Below are positions 23,571-34,699 of a stretch of 64,000 nt of DNA, piece after piece. Both the position numbers and the translations under genes were made by a program. The stretch comes from Areca catechu. Lineage: Eukaryota; Streptophyta; Magnoliopsida; Arecales; Arecaceae. Under the pieces are notes generated by a model, which worked only from the letters and a program-made list of their open reading frames with translations, did not search any database and was not told where the DNA came from. The stretch lies in the NCBI GenBank assembly GCA_021397845.1, contig JAHSVC010000040.1:869501-933500 (forward strand), given 5' to 3'. Numbering within the stretch: position 1 is the stretch's first letter; each line of letters starts with the position of its first letter.

Positions 23571-23914
23571 GGTAGTGTGAAAGCTAACTCAGTTCATAAG
23601 CTTAATTTAGGGATGTATAGAAAATTAACCAAAGTAAGTGTTAATCAAAGATACATTTGTTCTTGCAAACTAGTACCGAAATGTTAAGTTAGTCATCACA
23701 AACACAAGTGCTGTAGATCTTTAGATGAACTCTAAGAAAGTTTCTAATTATGCTGACTGCAAAATTTATTTCTGAAACTCAATACTTAGTTAGTGATACT
23801 TGCTAGATCTTTTTACTTTCAAACCTTGATCTATTTTTGTAAAGGATAACTTTGTGACACATGGTTATACTTTTTGCATTGCTAAGGGACTAGCAATATT
23901 TAAGTTGGGGGGTG
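22772..23914 (+). other. Athila 3' untranslated region and polypurine tract
   Basis: No env-like frame is present. The segment TTGGGAGGCAACCCAA at about 22817-22832 can form a short hairpin and is a familiar landmark of Athila-type elements. A(n) runs lie at 22857-22880 and 23535-23565, and an A/T microsatellite at 23000-23115. The functional polypurine tract is TAAGTTGGGGGGTG at 23901-23914, abutting the 3' LTR. A second, near-identical tract, TTTAAGTTGGGGGG, is at 22968-22981. The frame at 23418-23687 is not convincing. Confidence 0.8.
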
Positions 23915-25616
23915 TGATAAATCATGGATTTGCACGATATTTTAAGTATTTTAGTTAATTATTGGTGCTAACATTCTTTTAATAACCTAATTTCATAATT
24001 AATTTGGACTTTCTTGCAAAACTAATTATTTTAAAAATATCTTTGAAAAGTGTGAAATTAGAGTACGTTCATGAAAAATATATTTCAAGTCAAAGCACCA
24101 CACACCCATTTAAATGATTAAATAATTATAATTAATGATCATGGAATCGGTAAAATTAATAAGTTTGAAATTCGCCAATAGGTAGAGCTTGATTTATGGA
24201 ATCCAACGACGCAAACGGTACTTAAATCAGGTTTGAAATGAAGAAGATATGAATTTTCTAATATTTTTGCACATATTTTGATGTTGCATGCTTTTTGGAG
24301 CAGCCGGTCCACCATGGACCGGCTGCTGGGTTTACAAAATTTTATTCGGTTCACCAGCAGCCATGGCTGCCGGTCCACGGAATAGGCCGTGGACCACAGC
24401 CCTCCAGAAGCGCCGAAATTCGCCGGGAAGCACGCCGGTGGTGTCCCTGGCCGGAGGAGAAGCTCCGGCGGTGGTTTGACGGGTGGTGGTGGTGTTTTTT
24501 TGGCGGCAAACGGAGGAGGAGCTCCACGGTGACGCAGCCCACATTCTCCACGGTGGTGCAGTCCACGGCCGGAGGAGGAGCTCCACGGTGGCAGTCCACA
24601 TTCTCCACAGCGGCGCAGTTCACGGGCAAGCACTCCACGGGCGCTGCAGGGCGGTGGCGTTGCCAATCGATCTTCACAAGCATTGCACGGTGGAGGAGAA
24701 GCTCTGGCAGTCCACATTCTCCACAGCGGCGTTCTTCACGGGCAGCAGGGCTTTGCCGTGCTCCTCACGCATTCACGAGCTCCACGCGCATTGCCGAGCT
24801 CCTCCACGCGCATGGCCAAGCCTCTCCACGCGCTCCACGGTGGTTCCACGAGCTTGCTTGCCAGAGCGTTGTCTACGAGCCGTCCACGGGCGCTCTCCAC
24901 GGGCAATCCACGAGCGGCGTAATCAACGGAGCAGCAATGGGGCGGTCACGGTATTTTTTTTTGTCCCACATCGCTAGTGTGCAACAAGCTCCCCTCTCCG
25001 GTCAATTATAAAATGAACCCCAATGCACAAGATAGAGGGATCCCGGAGAAAAGACAAGGTACAGGGTAAAGGGCATTGCTTGGGTTACGGGTTGGCTTTT
25101 GGGAGTGAGGTTTCTCAAAGGAGAGTGTGTCCCTACACCATCTTCCAGCCTTCTCTCTCTGAGATCAGGATCCGAAGAAGAAGACGCAGAGGAAGCCCAG
25201 TTCGCTCCACGGAGTATGAAGGAAGGAGCTATCTTCCCGACGAGGCTGCGCCGATCTGTTCTTATCTTTGTTACTTATTTTGTTAATTTATTTTTTTTGC
25301 ATTGTATCTAGACATTAAATTTCAATCAATGCAATATATTTTTTTACTCCTGTCTTTCGTCTTGTCTGCACGTAGATGCTAGGATCTAAATAATAGATCC
25401 TAGTACCAAGTTTACTTTTCCTAGAATTTTAATTTTTTTATACTTTTCGACTTCAAATATTTTTTTTTACAAGATCAAAAAGATTTCAAATCCTAAACAC
25501 CGCCTTCTCTGTGGATTCGACCCGACTCCTCTTGCTACGCATTTTTAAATATTTTAAGAAGTCGGATTTTAAACTGATAGCCACGGTGTTTTAACGACAA
25601 CCCCGCGGATCTACCA
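23915..25616 (+). repeat. Athila 3' LTR
   Basis: It is 1702 bp and aligns end to end with 14497-16197. Observed differences are about 11 substitutions (mostly transitions), one fewer A in an A run, a 3-base GGA insertion near 24514 and one fewer T near 25435. Its TATA box is at 25007-25012 and its inverted repeat at 24299-24327. Confidence 0.95.
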
Positions 25617-25621
25617 GATAG
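25617..25621. repeat. target-site duplication GATAG (right)
   Basis: This is an exact copy of 14492-14496, directly after the 3' LTR edge CTACCA. Confidence 0.95.
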
Positions 25622-26690
25622 GACCTTATCTCACATCCATTTGGCATGAGTTGAGAAAGAATATCGTGGCTGACTCGATTAAATTTAGGATTAATTCTTG
25701 AGATCCGTGTCCAGTTCGTATTGAACATTTCTCGAGTTACACAAGATTTACCTTATATGTTAGTACTGAATCCTCGCAGACCGGATGGAGCGGCTGGATT
25801 GCTGATTTGCCTCCTGGAGTTCCTACAAAACAAGTCCCCGACTGGATTTTATTCAATGGGGGATACTCCAATACCTAAGTTAGTAAGGATCCAGGTAACA
25901 GAATGGAGAATTCTGGAAGAGTGGAGTAAAGTGAGAGTGAAAGGAAAAGTGAGCTTGAGCGGCGTCCGAGAGCGTTCTCTCGACTGACTCTCTTGTGCCC
26001 TTGATCGCTTACCTTAAGGGTCCCCTCTTATCAATATTTATAGGAGTAGTCATAACCGAATGTGGTTGAGCCCACTTGACTTCAGTTAGGGGAGTCAGTT
26101 ACTCTAACATCCCCGTAACAAAAAATAGTTGTTGTCGAATGTTGGTTATCTCAATATTGTTAAAGCTAGAGCTGTTGATCACGTGGTTAGTTATAATAAC
26201 CGAACTCACTTCTAGTAATTTTAGGTTGAGATTAACCAAGGATTTATTTCAGAGCCACTCTTTTTAGAAGGAATCAAAATTAAGTTGGCCATTTGTCTCG
26301 TACCTATCCTCTTCGGAGTAAGCTGAAGACATCTCAGCCATTTATTTCGGAGCTACCTTCTTTGAAGTGGGCTAGACTTGTCCTCTTCGGAGCAAGCTGG
26401 GAGATGAATTGACTATCTTGTCCGGACCAGTCTTCTTCGGATTGATGCGAAGAAGGACTAGCTAATCATTCTGAAATAAAGTGGGTCAAGAGTACACTTC
26501 GGAACCAGCCTCTTCAGTATAGGCCGAAGACTGACCTTATGCTGTGACTAGTATAGAAATGTCGAATCGTCGCTTTACCGGGCTTCGAAGTAATCTTCAG
26601 GTCTTCTGGCTTGGGTGACCATTTCAGAAAGGATTAATTGAGCCTTTAAACTGGTAATGTGTCTTCATTGAGCCTACTTATCACAACAGT
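25622..26690 (-). mobile_element. Tat-type LTR (minus strand, edges uncertain)
   Basis: A minus-strand TATA box (TATAAATATT) lies at 26033-26042, and the part to its left (25690-25990) would be R/U5. The segment at 25820-25900 resembles 215-290 at the start of the window. To the right, 26280-26600 is a U3-like region with many CTTCGGA or CTTCGAAG words. It lies at the 3' side of a minus-strand Tat element whose antisense gene follows at 27329. Neither LTR edge nor a matching second copy could be fixed. The frame 25721-25987 is not a gene. Confidence 0.5.
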
Positions 26691-27328
26691 TGCCCCCACT
26701 CCCAGTTTCAAAATAGTTATTTATTTTGAAAAGTGGGAGTATTATGGATTGTCGTTTACCGATGGAAAAGGTGTGACCAATGATAGCAAATTTTCATTCA
26801 GTCGAGCGCAATAACTGCCCTCTGATTCGATCGTTGTGTCGAGGACAGGTGTTACTTTCCCGTTGGCTCCTGGAAAGGAGACAGCAGGCTATTGAGTCAT
26901 GTCTATTTCTGTCATTATGACAATCCGGTTGACTCTTTGGCTTTGGTCTGGATGGAGGACATGGCATCATCTCATCCATTTGGTATCATGTACAAACTCT
27001 ATCTTGGCCATCGGATGAAGTCACGCAGATCATGACTAATAGTTTGGTTTTCCCCCCGTCGAATCGATTGACGCCTCTTAGGTCTTCGCTTCCACGATCA
27101 GTGCCTCCATATGTGGCATGATCAGAGAGGTGCCTCTTCTCTCGAGGAGATCATCTGAACCATTCTTGCACCTTATATAAAGGGGCGATGGCCTGGTAGA
27201 GGGGGCTTCTTCGCCTTCGCTGAGATTTTGTTTTCTTTTATTTTCAATTATCCCAGACTTTCCTTTCTCCTCCTGGCCTCCATTTTCTTCTATCGGTAGA
27301 GCCTTTCCCCTCCTCCTGCTTTTCCATC
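26690..27328 (+). promoter_or_regulatory. promoter region of the Tat antisense gene
   Basis: A TATA box, TATATAAA, is at 27174-27181, followed by GGGGCGATGG and a pyrimidine-rich leader of about 150 bases up to the ATG at 27329. Upstream, 26690-27170 has no coding potential. The second Tat antisense gene has an equivalent box (TATATAAG at 36102-36109). An own promoter fits a gene expressed independently of, and opposite to, the retrotransposon transcript. Confidence 0.6.
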
Positions 27329-29329
27329 ATGGTTAGAACTTTGAAGGTCTCCGTCGCTGGTAGGACTTCCTCTGGCAGGGAGGGAGTCGAAACCTCTAGC
27401 ATCTCAGAACCCCTTACGAAGAGCAACACTGAGTCCAGACCTGAGTCCATCCCTTGCTCCTTATCTTTTGATAGGATAGCTTATCTTCAGGAATATTATC
27501 ATATTCCTAAAAACCTTCCTTTAATGCTTTCGAAACTTGAAGAAAGGGTAAATACTTCTCGCGCTGGTACTGTTGCAGTATACGAAGACCATTTAAAAGC
27601 CAATCTTTATTTTCTATTACACCCCTTCTTTGCTAAGGTCTTCAACATGTATTATGTAGTCCCATCGCAATTGACTCCGAATAGTATTCGAAACATTTGC
27701 GGGTTCTTGGTCTTTTATCATATAGTGAATATAATAAGGCCGAAGACCACTCTGTTCACTTCTTTCTTGATATTGAAGAGAGATTTTCATGGCTATGAGT
27801 GGTGGGACATCGGCCCCCGCCCTGGTCGCAAGTTAATTAAGGATATGCCCAGTACTATCCATGGGTGGAAACCTAGCTTTTTCTTCATCTTTTCTTCTTA
27901 GCCTTGGGGGTTTAACACGAAGTGGAGAGAGCCCTACTTGAGTGCCAATGCAGGCAAGAAAGTTTTGAGGGCTGACCAATCATATTATAATGTGTTGTCT
28001 AGGTTTGAAGTCCTTTCAGTTCAGAAATTGTTAGAAGAAAGAAACCTTCGTCTCGCTATGATCAGTGAGTTTTCTTCATTAGGTATAGCTGATAGATAGC
28101 TTTGGCTTTATCTGGCTTCATATGTATTCTTGCTGACTTTGAATTATGTTTTTATCAACAAGCGATAGGATGAAGCCAAATTTTAGCAAGCTCCACCAGG
28201 CTGCTAAGAAAAGGGCGATGCCGGTTCCTCCAAAGGGATCGAAAGTTCGAAAGAAGGCTCAGGCTGAACGAGCCAGTAGAAGTACCGCTCCAACTAGGGA
28301 GTCATCGGGTAAGGATGATGTCCCACCGACAGAGCCCCTACTGAGAGAGACCACTCCGATTCAAACTTCGGAGTGGCCAACCTTAGCCCCATTCGATGAT
28401 ATGCCGCTATCTTATCCTTCCTCGAGGGGTAAGGGTAAGGACCCTCAGGTCGAGGAAAGCCTGAGGAGAAACACTCCTCTAGATAGGGAGTGTGAAGTAA
28501 CAATATTTTTTTGTCCTTTTATCTCTTCATATTCATACTCAATATAACTGACTTCATGATTTGGCTATTTAATGCAGCTGATTCATGATGTCACTGTCAT
28601 GGAAGAGAGTATGGTAGAGTTTACTAACTTCATCCAGAGTCTTAAGAAGGAGCTTCAATGACAAAAGCCAAAAAAGAAGTGGTTGAAGAGCTAAAATTGG
28701 CTATGGAGGAGAAGCTCAATAAGAGTGATGCTAAGGTTCGGAATCTGAAGAGCAAGCTGAAGAAGGCTCAAATGAAGATTTCTGAATAGGAGGCTAAACT
28801 TTGGAAGAGAAAGAAGCAAATTCACTCCTTGGAGCACTCAACCAGGGAGATTTAGAAGAAGGCCGATGAGGTAGCAAAAGAGGCCGAAGTGGCAGCGAAA
28901 GAGTCTGAGGCCTTGAAAGAGCAAGTAACCAGGGCGATTGAAGACTTTAAGAAGTCTTCAAAGTTTAAGGAAGAGGTAATTTAATCAAGGGTAGTCAGTT
29001 ACCAACTTGGATTTAATGACAGGATCAAAGAGGTCCAAGGGCTTTATCCTGAGTTGAATCTCTCAAGCATCCCATTGTATGAGGTTATAGAAGAAGAAGA
29101 GACTGAGGCCCCAACCGAAGCTGAAGAGGTACCGGGACAGGCCGAAGAAATCACGATCATAGCCGAAGCCCTTGGGAAACAAGTAGAGGAGCTGGTTGCA
29201 GCAGACGCAGTATCTTTAGTTCAGACTAAGGAGGTTCCCCTTACGACCGACCTAGAAGTTCCTACGATGGCCGAAGTTCCTCCTGCGATTGATCTAGAGG
29301 CTCCTGCAGTGATCGAAGTAGATAAATAG
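27329..29329 (+). pseudogene. Tat-element antisense gene (gypsy-type transposon protein, coiled coil)
   Basis: Exon 1 starts at the ATG 27329. Its N-terminal part (residues 45-190) has LHPFFAKVFNMYYVVPSQL, NICGFLVFYHIV and WKPSFFFIF, matching the plant domain called putative gypsy type transposon (PF04195). A TAG at 27899-27901 interrupts it; the frame then reads on to about 28096. A basic Ser/Pro linker follows (28146-28496), then an apparent 81-bp intron with GT at 28497 and AG at 28577, then a coiled coil rich in Lys/Glu (28640-28980, with stops), and a C-terminal part with VSYQLGF and LYPELNLSSIP and an acidic tail. Such genes lie antisense between pol and the 3' LTR in Tat-lineage elements; their function is unknown. 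Confidence 0.75.
28497..28577 (+). other. putative intron of the Tat antisense gene
   Basis: The sequence runs from GTAACA to a T-rich stretch ending AATGCAG, 81 bp, and lies where the coding reading breaks. The exon after it begins LIHDV. The second gene has an intron of the same length at the same protein position (36727-36807, next exon IVHDV), which supports both as real introns. Confidence 0.6.
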
Positions 29330-29781
29330 GTTTTTATGCTTTTGTCTTCTGTCTTTTGCTTTGTAAGAAAGAAAAAATATAAACAGGCTCTTTTTGGGAT
29401 CAAGAAAGAGTGCACTTTTCTTCCAAACCGTGTGTCATAATAATTTTTTCTAGGTATAGAGTCATCAGTTAACAGTGCCCTTCATCCTAAGTAAAAACTT
29501 TTTTAAGTGGAAGGTCTTCGGGTATGCAACAATCTTCGGATAGGTAGCCATCTTTGAATACACAACAACCTCCAACGTAAGTATGAATTTTCTGAATGTG
29601 AGGTCTTCGGATGGGTAATAGCCCTTGACTTGGATATGAGTTTTTCCAAAGTATGAGGTCCTCGGACTTGGCCTTGGCAAGAATGTTAACCTCAGTTGAA
29701 CTAATCAATCTGATTTGTTACAAGATTGACCTTTTTTGTTCATAATCTTGACCCTTGAGCTCTCGGACATAATTAAAAAGC
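29330..29781. other. Tat 3' flank with diverged short repeats
   Basis: No gene is recognised. Three loosely similar stretches with GAGGTCTTCGG, AAGGTCTTCGG or GAGGTCCTCGG occur near 29510, 29600 and 29660, suggesting a decayed tandem repeat. In Tat-lineage elements tandem repeats commonly lie beside this gene. The small minus-strand frames here overlap one another and are not credible genes. Confidence 0.4.
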
Positions 29782-29786
29782 CTCGG
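29782..29786. repeat. target-site duplication CTCGG (left)
   Basis: CTCGG directly precedes TGATGGGGGAC at 29787 and recurs directly after GTCCCCCATCA at 35807-35811. It implies that the whole stretch between was inserted in one event. Confidence 0.8.
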
Positions 29787-31120
29787 TGATGGGGGACAAA
29801 AATAAAATAATGAGTGAAGAGTTTTAGCAAGCTAATCAGCAAGCAAACTTGTGCAATTAATTATCAAATAAATGGTCTAAATTAATCCAAGAAAAGAATC
29901 TTCATAAGGAGACTAGTTGATCTAAGTTACAATACCCGTAATGTAGATCTAGTTCAAAATAAAAATTAGGATCTTCATAGCAAGGAAACCATCACTACTA
30001 GGACAAGTTAACCTTCAAATGATCAGATCTAATAAAGCTTAGGAAGAGTTTTCCTACCAACAATAATGGCTAAAATATTTGATGGAAGAAGAAGCTCTCA
30101 ACACTCATGGATTTGAGGACTAGAAGGCAAGATGATCACTCTCTACTTTGGAACTTACCTTGCCCTTGATCAATGGCATGGAGACCTTCCACTTGGATGT
30201 GGAAACTTGAGAGAACCTGCAAACAAACTTGGAATTAGACATGGAAGGAGAATTGAGATTGGAATGGAAACAAGAGAGAAAGGGAAAGAAACAAGGCCGA
30301 CAGCTTGGAACTTGGGGCTTGAACTTGGAGCACTCATTAATGGCATCACACTCTTCAGTCTTCAGAGCAGTAATCACTCTCAAGCACACACTTAAAGGAC
30401 CTCTCACTCCCTTCTCAAACACGAATTTAAACACTACAACTTAAAGGACTAAATCACTCCATACAAGAAGAACTCAAGATAGAACTCAACAAGAAAAAAA
30501 CCTTCATTAATTCTCAAAATATTTCATACATGGAATGCCTTACAAGGGGAGCCTTGGATCCTATTTATAGCCTTAGAGGTTGGCCAAAGTGAGGAGGGGA
30601 GGTGGAGTTAGGTTAGCTAACCATTTCTAGTTAAATCCAACTCCTTTGGTTACATAGTTGCAACAAGAAATAACTTCTAGGTAAGAGGTTGCAACAACTT
30701 GCTATGTGGTACCTAGGTGGCTTTGACATGGCTTCTAATTGCTGATGTGGAGCCTTAGGTGTCATGTGATGTGGCATTCCACATGGCAAGTTGGTTGGGG
30801 GATTGTTAGGTGAGTGAGGAGTAGTCCCATGCTTCCCCTCAAAATGCTTGATGTATTGTTTCTCATGTCTCCCAAAATGTGTCACATGTGAAGAATAAAA
30901 TGGGCTTCTAAGAGGTGGCATTATGGGCTTCAAAAGGTAGTATCTTGACTTGCTTGGGCTTTGACTTGGGCATGCTTGAAGTTGGTCTTGATTTGGATTG
31001 AGTTGACTCAAGGGACTGGTGGCCTTCTTTCATGAGTCGACTCATGAATTGGTCTTTGTTTTCAAAGGTTTGGTGGGCTTCATTCCAAGGTTCTCATTAA
31101 TCCTAAGTACACTATATTAG
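29787..31120 (-). repeat. inverted LTR arm of the composite
   Basis: On the minus strand this reads as an LTR: U3 from about 31120 leftward, TATA box CTATAAATAGG (plus-strand about 30559-30570), R/U5 to the terminal GTCCCCCATCA at 29787. Its R/U5 part matches 31122-31856 in opposite orientation at more than 90% by eye. Short frames on both strands (30120-30444) mirror those at 31212-31536 and arise from this repeat. No primer site follows the U5 end; the flanking duplication does. Confidence 0.8.
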
Positions 31121-31121
31121 C

Positions 31122-31856
31122 TGCAAAAAATATCAAGAGAATTAGTTGAAAATTATTTTTTTCTTATTGATTTCTATCTTGAGTTCTTCTTGTATGGAGT
31201 GATTTAGTCCTTTAAGTTATAATGTTTAAATTCATGTTTGAGAAGGGAGTGAGAGGTCCTTTGAGTGTGTGTTGGAGAGTGATTGCTGCTCTAAAGATTG
31301 AAGAGTGTGACGCCATTAATGAGTGCTCCAAGTTCAAGCCCCAGGTTAGAAACCGCCGGCCTTGTTTCTTTCCCTTTCTCTCTTGTTTCCATTCCAACCT
31401 CAATTCCCCTTCCATGTCTAATTCCAAGTTTGTTTGCAGGTTCTCTCAAGTTCCCACATCCAAGAGGAAGGTCTCCATGTCATTGATCAAGGGTAAGGTA
31501 AGTTCCAAAGTAGAGAGTGATCATCTTGCCTTCTAGTCCTCAAATCCATGAGTGTTGAGAGCTTCTTCTTCCATCAAATATTTTAGCCATCATTATTGGT
31601 AGGAAAACTCTTCCTAAGCTTCATTAAATCTGATCATTTGAAGGTTAACTTGTCCTATTAGTGATGGTTTTTTTTCCATGAAGATCCTAATCTTTATTTT
31701 GAACTAGATCCACATTACGGGTAATGTAACTTAGATCAACTAGTCTCCTTATGAAGATTCTTTTCTTGGATTAATTTAGACCATTTATTTGATAATTAAT
31801 TGCTCAAGTTTGCTTGTTGGTTAGCTTACTAAAACTCTCTACTCATTATTTTATTT
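31122..31856 (+). repeat. partial LTR (R/U5) in plus orientation
   Basis: This is the right arm of the inverted repeat. Homology to the left arm starts at about 31122, roughly 50 bases downstream of the position matching its TATA box, and stops at 31856, about a dozen bases short of the U5 terminus. So this copy starts near where an RNA would start and lacks U3, the U5 end and a primer site. It contains a CAG after a pyrimidine-rich run at 31437-31439 and the block AGTAGAGAGTGATCATCTTG at 31509-31528. Confidence 0.8.
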
Positions 31857-32571
31857 GGTTAATGTGATCTATACTTCAAGATTTGAATTAATCAATTTAA
31901 ATTTGTATTATTTGACATTTCAAAATTAGGTTAAAAATTCATATATTTGTGCTAAGTCTAGTTGATTGTGCCCATTGTCTTTTTAAAAATTGTTTGCATC
32001 CATTTTTAAACTATCTTAAGGGCATTCAATATTACGTAAGGGAAGGAGGTCATTACTTTTCCTTAGCCCAAAATAATTATCCACATTTTCATTAGCTCAA
32101 GCTTTAATTAAAATCAAGTAGACACCTAAAAACTTGGGACACCAACACGTCAGGTTCAAGTGTAAGATAAGATAAAGTATTATTTGAGTTTGTACTTATT
32201 CCTTGAAATTGGTGTCTAAGGCTAGATGTCCAATGGCAAATGCCTTAAGCGAACTTGTGGTTTTTAATTAGGACCTCGCAAAAGCGAGGGGAGCCTCCCG
32301 TAACCCCATCTCTTACCTGGCCAGTGGACAGGATAATTACATTCTTAAGTAGTACCTAGTTAAGTCTTGTATTCTTGAACTCTAGGTCTAGGAGCCCTAG
32401 AATTAGGTCTTGTTTTCTTGCCCATTATATTGCTTATCCTTGTACTATGTCCTATAAAGCTCTATACCAAAGTCTCACCCTCAGTTTGGTTTACCTATGG
32501 ACCCCAATTTTGAATTCTTTATGAGAACCCTGATTGAAAAATTTGATACCCTTACTAAATAATTATGATCA
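31857..32571 (+). other. 5' leader of the composite
   Basis: No primer binding site is seen. The blocks CTTAAGGGCA (32015), CCTTAGCCCA (32061), AATTAAAATCAAGTAGA (32106), GGTGTCTAAGG (32211) and TTACCTGGCCAGT (32312) occur in the same order as in the Athila leader and in the tandem chromovirus leader. A segment with AAGCGA, CTTGTGGTTTTTAATTAGG and GCGAGGGGAGCCTCCC is shared more closely with the tandem chromovirus. Confidence 0.75.
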
Positions 32572-33548
32572 ATGAACAAAGAGTTAGGGCAAGTGAATAA
32601 TCAAATCGGGAACATCGAAAAAGTTCACTTGACCCGTACTAATCCTAAATCACCTCCTATTGATTCAAGAGTCCATTGTCATGATCTCACCCATGAGTAT
32701 AAACTTAGATACCCCTGTCAAGGCTTTGTAGATCAGGAGGAGAGAGTCTTTAGGAGCAATCGACCCTATGCACCTACTTTTGACGGAATCCCTGAGGTGT
32801 ATGTCGATTGGGAGAAGAAAATGGATCAGTACTTTGAATTTAATGAAATGTCAAAAGAAAGAAAGTGTCAATTTGCCAAATTAAAGCTAATCTGGCATGC
32901 TAAGTCATATTGGGAATATGTTGAGCATAAAAGTTATTATAGTAGGGATAAAATAATTACTTGGAGAGATATGAAGAGTAAGCTAAGGGAAAAGTACCTA
33001 GACAAATCTTATAAGCAAAATCTTCCAACCCAATGGTACAAATTGAGACAAGATGATAAAAATATTTTAAATATATTGCTGAATTCAATAAGTATGAGGG
33101 AGATGAAGAAGAGACTAAACCCATGAAAGAATTAGAGAAAAAATCTCCTAAACCTATTGAAGAATTTAAAGATGAAATAGAATCAAAGTCTTGTCCAAAT
33201 GAAGGGCTAGAAAGAGAAGATCCTCAACCCGTTGTAGAACTTAAGGAAGAAGTTTATGAAGCTGGATCTAACCTTATGGATGAGTATGAACAAGAACAAT
33301 TGCTTAAAGATAAAATAATTATCCAGCCTAAAGAAATCAACAACGGGAATAATCAACTTGAAGAAAGAGAAGTCCAGGAACAGCCACCCCAAGAAATAAA
33401 AGAGTTCATAAAAGAAGAGGATGTGGAATTAAAGTTAACCAATGATAAGGATTCAAATTTGGAGATCAATGAAAGAGCACCTATTAGGGTATTGACCATC
33501 AAGGAAACCCAAGATCAAACCCTACAAATCAGTCCCAAGAAGTTGTAG
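32572..33548 (+). pseudogene. chromovirus gag (frame-broken)
   Basis: From 32572 the frame encodes a short helical start, then the gag core with PTFDGIPEVYVDWEKKMDQYF, KCQFAKLKL, YWEYVEH and WRDMKSKLREKYLD. This corresponds to the gag at 57749-58063 (minus). It stops at 33126. A following frame (33123-33548) is rich in Glu, Lys and Pro and resembles the acidic stretch that follows the zinc knuckle in the tandem chromovirus, but the knuckle itself is missing. Gag would form the particle. The protease that should come next is absent. Confidence 0.8.
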
Positions 33549-33985
33549 AGCCTTTGAAGAACCTGCGATATGTATTCCCTAACAATTTTTCTATCCTTGA
33601 TCCACCATTTTTGAACATCTACCATCCTGATCCACCACTACATATCATTCACTCTCCTATTCCACCTGGCTGGGACATTCACCATACCATTGATCTGTTC
33701 TCAGTGATATTTAATAGTTACTTTCTTAAGACTCTATGGTATATGTTGGGAGCCAAATTAAGATTTACTGCCACTTACCTGAAGATATATGCAAGAGTCT
33801 TAGAAGTCTCTTAAGGAGAATATTGGAAATTAGAAGCTTTTATTTCATAGCCAACAATAAAGTTCAGTCATTAGTTAATAAAGCCCATTTGAGATTGTCT
33901 TTTGTTTTAGTATCATTTGAGTTTGTTTTGTCATTTGGTGTCATCCATGCATAGGTCTATTGAATCATATGCATAACATCTTAGG
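33549..33985 (+). pseudogene. integrase core fragment (deletion junction)
   Basis: Around 33695-33785 the frame reads SYFLKTLWYMLGAKLRF, the equivalent of SYFWKTLWHLLGTRLKF in the integrase at 54390-54863 (minus), just after the second catalytic Asp. Everything between gag and this point, that is protease, RT, RNase H and the integrase zinc module, is missing. The part up to 33690 has a His/Pro-rich run and no recognised domain. The stretch after 33790 no longer follows integrase. Confidence 0.7.
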
Positions 33986-34690
33986 GATTTGCACAAAGAC
34001 ATTAGCAAGAAAATTCAAATGAGCAATGAGAGCTACAAACATATGGCTGATTCTCATAGAAGGGCCAAAGAATTTCAAGTAGGGGACTTTGTGATTATCA
34101 GGCTAAAACCTGAACAGTTTCCACCAGGAACTATGAAGAAACTCCACGCCCATAGTGTAGGTCCTTTCAAAATAATAAAAAGAATATGACCTAATGTTTA
34201 TATGCTGGACCTACCTTCTGACTTTGGCATTAGCTCTACTTTTAATATCTTAGATCTGATAGGATACAAGAAGCCTACAATGATTTCCAGTGAGTTCCTA
34301 GAACCTGATCCATCCCTTGAGAGTGAACCAACCACAGAGTGTCCACCAGCCACAGCGAAGAGAAAAAATTGAAAGGGTCATAGATGACAAGATTGTCACT
34401 ACCAGAAATAAAGATTATCAATGATACTTGGTCCATTAGCAAGGTAGATCTGATTTTGAAGATTCATGGATCACTCAAGAAGAACTACAAAGGATCAATC
34501 CAGATTTATTTGAATACTACCAAAGCCAAAATGATCCATACTCGTCAGGACCGAGTTTTTTTCACCTGGGAAGAATTAATGAGAATATTAGCAAGAGAAA
34601 AAAACTACAAACTAACAATCTTTGGTTGTAGTCCAATCTTTTCTTTTTCAGGTTCCCATAAATGTATGAAGCACCTCTTGAAGATTCCTA
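33986..34690 (+). pseudogene. integrase C-terminus and chromodomain remnant
   Basis: 33989-34189 encodes a segment with ISKKIQMSNESYKHMAD, FQVGDFVIIRLKPEQFPPG and KKLHAHSVGPFKI, the C-terminal integrase part that is also seen at 53731-54324 (minus). Reading on with shifts, 34200-34360 matches the LELPSDLGINPTFNISDLIEY stretch, and 34380-34560 matches the chromodomain region, here out of frame. In intact chromoviruses this domain directs insertion to marked chromatin. Confidence 0.75.
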
Positions 34691-34699
34691 ATTCCATGA

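Larger units (their letters stand above)
14497..25616 (+). mobile_element. complete Athila-type Ty3/gypsy retrotransposon
   Basis: The element is 11,120 bp, with LTRs of 1701 and 1702 bp, TGATAAATC at the left edge and CTACCA at the right, and exact GATAG duplications. Its parts are the 5' LTR, a tRNA-Asp primer site, a long A/T-rich leader, gag, protease, RT, RNase H, integrase, a 3' untranslated region and a polypurine tract. The tRNA-Asp primer, the GQVEVSNREIK integrase segment and the post-pol sequence TTGGGAGGCAACCCAA point to the Athila clade. There is no env-like ORF between pol and the 3' LTR. By eye the LTRs differ at about 11 substitutions and three small indels, so the insertion is young. 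The coding region is broken in at least five places, so the copy cannot be autonomous. Confidence 0.95.

Noticed and set aside
23418..23687. 89-codon frame containing a long Lys run
   Set aside because: It depends on an A homopolymer in the Athila 3' untranslated region and has no domain.
22772..23900. env-like gene of Athila
   Set aside because: Only A/T-rich non-coding sequence is present between pol and the 3' LTR.
25721..25987. 88-codon plus-strand frame
   Set aside because: It lies in the R/U5 part of a minus-strand Tat-like LTR and has no known motif.
30120..31536. Mirror-image 104-codon frames that look like a duplicated protein
   Set aside because: They are R/U5 sequence of the same LTR in the two arms of an inverted repeat; no domain and no start context.
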